Translations under genes and position numbers: made by a program
Part shown: one piece after another, positions 58,304 through 64,000 of the stretch
Position numbering within the stretch: the first letter of the stretch is position 1
Layout: every line of letters starts with the position of its first letter
Assembly (NCBI GenBank): GCA_004835665.1
Contig: RBKR01000021.1
Location: forward strand, 992,001 to 1,056,000
DNA from: Phoma sp. XZ068
Lineage: Eukaryota; Ascomycota; Dothideomycetes; Pleosporales; Didymellaceae
Direction of reading: 5' to 3'
Length of the DNA: 64,000 bases
The notes under the pieces: model-generated
What the model saw: the letters and a program-made list of their open reading frames with translations, nothing else
The model's database searches: none
Told to the model about the DNA's origin: nothing

Positions 58304-58810
58304 CTACACGGTCCACAAGTCAGCAGAAAAGGCGACATTAGACCGAAACTGTTGGTCGTGAGCAGGTCTGAGTTGCGCAGAGACACAACGACGTGGGAAG
58401 TAAGCAGTTTCTCTCAAGTAGCGTTCAAGATTGAGAAAGGCTTCACAATGTACGGAGATAGAGGTTGCTCTGGCGCGGAGTGTCTTGACTTGGCTATTGT
58501 GAATATAGTTGTCGATAAAATCTTCAAAGCGGACATCGGGTCCTAGTTTGTGCAGGTGTCCTTTGAAGAAACGGGTGATGAAGGAACGCGCGTCCAGCGT
58601 GTTCACCTTCAGTGGGACAGGGCGATTTTCGGCACATGAAGGGCCGATTCCATTGGACGGGAAAGTGATCGCTCCATCACGTCCCGCCCCCGCAATTCGG
58701 GACATTTCAACCCACATCCCCGAGCCGATGTCATCATCCCTGTGAATAATATATATCGCATGCCCGGTGTTCAGCCTGAATAACGGCTGATCTGGAGACT
58801 AGCATCACTA
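58304..58810 (-). pseudogene. 5'-truncated gene fragment
   Basis: A minus-strand frame of good protein character begins after a possible acceptor (GATGCTAG) near 58802 with SPDQPLFRLNTGHAIYIIHR, continues DDDIGSGMWVEMSRIAGAG and ends AFSADLWTV at 58304. There is no start codon with a plausible leader, and only about 110 bp separate it from the divergent GH67 gene, so no room remains for the missing 5' exons. The short frame from the internal Met at 58717 could still be expressed. The family is not recognised. It is probably a fragment left by rearrangement. Confidence 0.5.
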
Positions 58811-58923
58811 CTACGAACATATGCAATGACGTTTTCTATCATGCCTAAATGTGATGATATATATAGTGTTTCCACTTTAGGGGATAGAAAGCTGGCTAGG
58901 GAACAGAACCTCGAAAATTGGCC

Positions 58924-61482
58924 ATGCTGCTATCTATCGCAATCTTGCTCTTAATTTTTAAGGGTGTGCTTGGAGAGGATGGCTCACAAGCATGGTTACG
59001 ATATGCGCCCATCCCCAACGGCTACAATTCGTTGCAAGTGCCTTCAGCGATCGTGGCCTTGAACTCAACGAAAACCAGCCCAATTTATACAGCTGGACAC
59101 GAGCTAAAGAGGGGAATCAAAGGCATCCTTAAAAAAGACGTTGACGTATACGCAACTGGTTGCTCCAACGCATCGGCGATTATTGTTGGCACTGTAGACG
59201 CCTATGCCACTCACTGCGGCGACATTACGGGCACGGAACATCTGGAGGACGACGGCTTCTTGTTAAGTTCAGCGGCAGACAAGGTCATCATCTTGGGTCG
59301 CAACGAACGAGGCGCGCTTTACGGTGCGTTTGAGTACCTTTCGCAGGTAGCTCAGAACAACGTCACTTCCGGATTGCGCGTCTCAAACCCGCAAGCTCCA
59401 ATTCGATGGACCAACGAATGGGACAACATGGACGGAAGCATCGAGCGTGGCTATGGAGGCGCGTCGAACTTCTTTCGGGGCGGTTACGTTGTCGACAATG
59501 TAACTCGGGTCGCTGAGTATGCCCGCTTGTTAGCATCTGTTGGCCTCAATGGTGTTGTTGTCAACAACGTGAACGCCAACGCTACACTTCTCAGCGACCG
59601 CAACCTCGAGGGTTTGGGTAGATTGGCAGATGCCATGAGACCATATGGGGTGCAACTTGGCATATCGCTCAATTTTGCGTCCCCGAATGCGACTCTGGGA
59701 ACTTTCGATCCTTTAGACCCAAGAGTTGACGCTTGGTGGGCAAATATCACCAATCAGGTCTACTCCAAAGTTCCGGACATGGCAGGTTATCTCGTCAAAG
59801 CGAACAGTGAAGGCCAACCAGGACCCTTGACGTACAACCGAACCCTTGCAGACGGCGCTAATATGTTTGCACGGGCGGTGGAACCTCATGGCGGCGTGGT
59901 TATGTTCCGTGCATTCGTGTATGACAACCACATCAGCTACGGGAATTGGACATCGGATCGTGCAAATGCACAGTTGGAGTTCTTCCAGCATCTGGATGGC
60001 AAGTTTGATGAGAATGTTGTGGTGCAGATCAAGTACGGTCCAATCGATTTCCAGGTCCGTGAACCGGCATCACCTTTGTTTGCAGCTCTACACAACACGA
60101 GCACAGCTATCGAGCTTCAGGTCACACCGGAATACTTGGGTCAAAATTGCCACTTTGTTTACCTCGCGCCACTGTGGAAAGAGATCCTCGAGTTTGACTT
60201 GAGGGCTGAGAACCAATCGTCCAAAGTCAAGGACATTGTCTCTGGGACACGTTTCAAGCGACCGCTAGGTGGCTATGCTGGTGTGCCAGGTGCAGGGACC
60301 AACACGACCTGGCTGGGCAGTCATATGGCCATGTCCGTGAGTCAGAACCTGCCCCGTGAAACAGGGCCTATATACTAACATTCGTAGAACCTATTCGCGT
60401 ACGGGAAGTTAGCTTGGGATGCCTCCGTCAGTGCAGATTTTATCCTCCAAGATTGGATACGCCTGACATTTGGCTTCGACCAAAAAGTGCTGGAAACCAT
60501 CACAGACATCTCGATGAAATCTTGGCCTGCGTACGAGAACTACAGCGGCAATCTTGGTGTGCAGACTTTGACCGATATTCTCTTCACTCATTTCGGACCT
60601 AACCCAGCTTCACAAGACAACAATGGCTGGGGCCAGTGGTTGCGTGCCGGCAATGTCACAATTGGCATGGATCGAACGATTGAAAATGGTACTGGTAACG
60701 CAGGAAACTATCCACCTGAGATCGCCGAAATCTATAACGACATCGACAAGACACCCGACAACTTGCTACTCTGGTTCCACCATGTGCCCTACACCCGACG
60801 TCTCAAGTCTAACAAGACGGTAATTCAGCACTTTTATGATGCTCACTACGAAGGAGCAGCCAGTGCTCAAACGTTCGCCAGGCAGTGGGAGTCGCTACAG
60901 GGCAGGATTGATGATGAGAGATTCGAGCACCAGCACTTCCGACAAACGTATCAAGCAGGTCACGCACTCGTGTGGAGGGATTCAATTACTCAGTACTTCT
61001 ACAATCTCTCGAGAATTGAAGATGAGTCGAACCGTGTTGGGAACCATCCATACCGGATCGAAGCTGAGGACATGACACTGGACGGGTACAAACCTTACGT
61101 CGTAAACCCGTTTCATACCGCCTCAAGGTTCACTGCAATCGTCACCACGTCAAACAGCACTGCAGGTACCGCGACTACAAAGGTTCCATTCAACTCCGGT
61201 ATATATGACATAGCTGTGAATTACTACGACCTTTTCAACGGCACATCGACGTATAAGCTAGATATTGGCAACCGGACGATTGGTACCTGGATCGGCGACA
61301 ACGAGCACAAACTAGGCCATGAACCGTCGAGGTATTTGGACGGACATACAGCGACGCGCATAACCTTTCGGGGCGTTGAAGTGTGCAAGGGCGACACGGT
61401 GCGCATTACAGGACAGCCGAATGGAATCGAACCTGCACCTGTCGACTATATATCTTTCTTGCCTCCTGGTGTAGTTGACTAG
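58924..61482 (+). CDS. aguA: secreted GH67 alpha-glucuronidase
   Basis: Exons are 58924-60336 and 60388-61482, giving 835 aa, the usual length of fungal AguA (about 840). The signal peptide is MLLSIAILLLIFKGVLG. The N-terminal domain starts EDGSQAWLRYAPIPNGY. The catalytic barrel contains YLVKANSEGQPGP, with the Glu expected to be the proton donor, IKYGPIDFQVREP with the conserved Asp, and ELQVTPEYLGQ with the second acidic residue, in the order and at about the spacing of the bacterial enzyme. The C-terminal domain ends in a beta-rich part. The enzyme removes 4-O-methyl-glucuronic acid from the non-reducing end of glucuronoxylooligosaccharides during hemicellulose breakdown. Many N-glycosylation sites agree with secretion. 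Confidence 0.95.
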
Positions 61483-62112
61483 ATACTGAAGAACAGTTTT
61501 GTAGTAAAGCAACCAGAAAGATCGAAATACAACCTATGCAGTCGAATTTGTCATCCATTAATGGAACTAAAAATTATTAATGCTCGAAACTGTAACCGCA
61601 CAGAAAATGCTTTTGGTGGAGCCTTTGAAATGTCCTCTTGATCAAGTAAGTCGATGGACGTGCACAATATGAGTTGATCTGCCCTGACGGACAGATACAC
61701 GATCGGTTTGACTGATCATCAGAACGCCATGAAGGTGGCTGGAGTATACAAATCGTTTCATTGGATTCGTCATAGTAGGTCACTACCCTGTCCAAGTGTT
61801 TGCTGCACTCGAGGCACTAGATTGTCCTTGTGAGTCACGTTGGAAAACCGTTGATTTCCTTTCTTACCCGCGAATTAGCCAGATCATATTTATGATCGTT
61901 TGCTTGCAAGAGAAATTCCGCTCTTGACGACACTTGGACATGTATGGCAGAGGGGTGACGAGAGTGGTCCGTGTCACGCTAAGAACGCAGCCTCGCACCT
62001 TCCTTTTCACTCACACCATCAAACAATCAGCGTTAGCACTGTGTCGATTTCGCAACCACCAATAACATAAATATCAGCATGTAAGCGCTGGCTAGGCCTC
62101 CAAGGACGCTCG
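61483..62112. other. intergenic
   Basis: About 0.6 kb between GH67 and the Mg-chelatase-like gene. No gene is seen. It probably contains the promoter of the latter. Confidence 0.5.
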
Positions 62113-63509
62113 ATGGAAGAAGTACGCGACCGCTTGGTCGAGAAGGTGCAGACCTTGAGCGACCTCGAACTCGCGGTTCTTGTCTGTCTCGTCGCTGAAC
62201 AGCACTGTATCATCCAGACTGAAAGGCAGTTGCTTGATAATGTGGAGGAAGAACTAAAGCTGGTCAGTTTGATCATGTATAGACGGACAGGTCGCTAATT
62301 CGATCAGATCGCTATCAATGTATTTGGCCTCACGTGGGCGGTTCTTGAATGCAACGAGCAGACTACCCTCGACGAGTTCGGCTGCGGTATTCTCGTCGCA
62401 GACGAAGCAGACGACTACTTTAACAGCAAGAGCGAAGCAAGTCATGTCAAGGTAGCCACCAACCTCCAGACGAGACAGGCCCTGGAGCTGACTTTTGTCG
62501 CAGTTCTCTTCACTTTCCGGGTCGCCAAAGCGACCTGATCGTCGCGTCTCAAGAACACCCAGTGCCTTCACGAAACTTGACAGTAAAAGGATCGCCAACA
62601 TTGTTATTGCTAAGAATCTGGACCGAGCGAATACTCATGTTCAGGTCCAAGCCTTAGAGGTACCATAGAGCGATGTCCATCATGATCATGGCTAACGTCA
62701 ATATAGCTCATGAGAGGCAAGCGAAATTTTACCCGGACTGCTGTGCACGCTGCCCCTCGACCTTTTTTGTTCATTGCGTTGAACGACATCAATACTACGC
62801 GCTTGATGATCCATCTCGTATGATCTCTATCCAGTCTGCTTAGCTGTCGAGTGCTAAAAAGGCAGCAGAACGATCAGTTTTTTATCTCGCACAAACACTA
62901 CTTTGAAGATGGCCTACCCAACATCGAAGAGCAACACGAGAAGACACAAGTTCTCGATGATGATCGATCTGCTTCTTCGGTCATTCGTACGCCTCCATTC
63001 GTTCTTGCAAAGCGCGCACCGCAGGCAGCTTTGTTCTCCGCAGAAGTACGTGCTTTTGTCTATGTATAGATTTGTTACTCACCATCAAAGGACCTCGCCA
63101 TATTTAATTCTCACATGGCAGATGTCAAGGTCAGTTCCGAGGTTCGCGCATATCTGCACAACATCGTGGTCTTCATGAGGCTCCATAGAGCCGTTGCCGG
63201 TGGCATATCTGCATTGGCCACTAAGCACTTCAATACACTCGCAACGTAAGCTGTCTCGTTCTATCTAATTGTCGTTGCTGATCGTGTAGTGCTCTTGCAC
63301 CTCTTCATGGGCTCGATTATGTCTCACCTTCGATGGTTGCGCTTGCTGCGCGCAAAATATACCCACATCGCATTGCCATCACAGCACCGGAGAATGAACG
63401 AAGTTTACAGTGGGGTAGTTCTCTCGAGGCTGTGAAAGCCGTGCTTGACGGTGTTACTGCTGACGACGTCGTGGAAGAAGTGCTGCAGTCTGTCGAGGTG
63501 CCGTTATGA
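62113..63509 (+). CDS. fungal Mg-chelatase-like protein (AAA+ lid domain, no P-loop)
   Basis: Seven exons (62113-62262, 62308-62451, 62504-62659, 62707-62817, 62869-63045, 63091-63245, 63290-63509) give 370 aa with every junction in phase. The N-terminal half reads LSDLELAVLVCLVAEQHCII and FGLTWAVLECNEQTTLDEF. ANIVIAKNLDRANTHVQVQALEL and RPFLFIALNDIN follow. The C-terminal half has AYLHNIVVFMRLHRAVAGGI and SMVALAARKIYPHRIAIT, the helical lid of the Mg-chelatase/YifB type. I see no Walker A, so it probably does not hydrolyse ATP. It appears to be a conserved fungal protein of unknown role. The identification rests on my memory of the family pattern. Confidence 0.78.
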
Positions 63510-63860
63510 TTATGTGCCCTTCAAGGCGCTGATCAATCATTCGTAGGCCGCGTGCAGACACAAAGAGATGAGTGAGCATGACATACTTGCCGCAGGTCAA
63601 CGATAAGCGGGGCAGTCACGATACCCCGCGGCGCCAGGAACGCCTAGGTCGCGCCTGTGCTTGGACCTGGACTTTGCGCACATAACCCAACCACGCAAAC
63701 CTCAACACAACCCGCAGGGCGTTTCAATTGCTCTTGTATCTCTTATTGTCTGTGGTTATGACGAAAGACTATTTTAGCGCTAATGCGCTGGCCGCAACGG
63801 ACTCTGCCGCAGTCTTCGTGAACGAGGTATTTGGAAACAACGTCATATCGATCCGCGGCC
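63510..63860. other. intergenic
   Basis: About 0.35 kb between the Mg-chelatase-like gene and the last partial gene. No signal beyond a probable promoter. Confidence 0.4.
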
Positions 63861-64000
63861 ATGGCTAACTTCCACCCTGAGAATGAAGCAGGCGACCAAG
63901 ACACTAAAAGGTCCAGTAGCATAAATAGTCATGACGACGCGCTCGAGGTACTTCGCTCTACTACCCCCGCCACCACAACAACCAATTAAGAGGTGCAGGT
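63861..64000 (+). CDS. 5' end of a further gene (partial)
   Basis: ATG at 63861 opens MANFHPENEAGDQDTKRSSS and reaches a GTACTT donor after LE near 63947. A TTAAG acceptor follows near 63991, just before the window ends. The polar Ser-rich start is typical of the cytosolic N-terminus of fungal transporters or regulators, but nothing can be assigned. Confidence 0.35.

Noticed and set aside
1..64000. CRISPR arrays, bacterial operons or phage elements.
   Set aside because: The window is clearly fungal nuclear DNA with spliced genes; no spaced direct repeats of that kind were seen.

Overview
This is a eukaryotic window from a filamentous ascomycete, most likely a Dothideomycete of Pleosporales type. 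Most genes carry several short GT-AG introns (about 45-60 nt, with CTAAC/CTGAC-like branch sites). The gene families are fungal: a GAL4-type Zn2Cys6 factor, a class II C2-domain phosphatidylserine decarboxylase, DSN1, GEP4, SmD3 and fungal secondary-metabolism enzymes. Splice models were built by hand from reading-frame continuity, so exon edges may be off by a base or two. No database search was possible.

Region 1 (about 0-28.7 kb) is a conserved housekeeping block. It holds an Mpv17/PMP22-type membrane protein, an unrecognised Cys-containing protein, a Pro/Gln/Gly-rich von Willebrand A protein, an MFS sugar transporter, a P-loop kinase of the uridine kinase type (YFH7-like), a GAL4/LAC9-type transcription factor, IRC6/p34-like, SmD3, GEP4, PSD2, DSN1/Mis13, a SAM methyltransferase and a Sam35/metaxin-like protein. 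The transporter and the kinase are divergent. Their shared promoter carries two exact CGG-N11-CCG sites, each about 150 bp from one start codon, and the GAL4-type factor lies next door. This looks like a compact local sugar regulon.

Region 2 (about 28.7-46 kb) starts with 3.4 kb of gene-poor DNA. It then carries an accessory group that looks like a secondary-metabolite tailoring cluster without a visible core synthase: an unknown 230-aa protein, an LovC/ToxD-type enoyl reductase, a GRE2-type reductase, a 2-oxoglutarate/Fe(II) oxygenase, a group A flavin monooxygenase, a 14-TM DHA2 exporter, a BAHD-type acyltransferase and a multi-pass membrane protein of the DUF2306 type. The monooxygenase and exporter exons can be joined in frame by a canonical intron, giving a possible 975-aa enzyme-transporter fusion. 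The promoters of the group share a CGGAGTA/CGGAGTTT element, once as a perfect inverted repeat. That suggests one Zn-cluster regulator, which is not in the window.

Region 3 (about 46-64 kb) is a looser accessory region with AT-rich gene-poor stretches, gene relics and carbohydrate-active enzymes. It has a secreted GH79-type glycosidase, a TRI12-type MFS transporter, a decayed fragment of a similar transporter, a degenerate coiled-coil gene, an unrecognised acidic-tail protein, a 5'-truncated fragment and a secreted GH67 alpha-glucuronidase. It ends with a conserved fungal Mg-chelatase-like protein that has no Walker A motif and the 5' end of a further gene. I saw no rRNA, tRNA, CRISPR or intact transposon.
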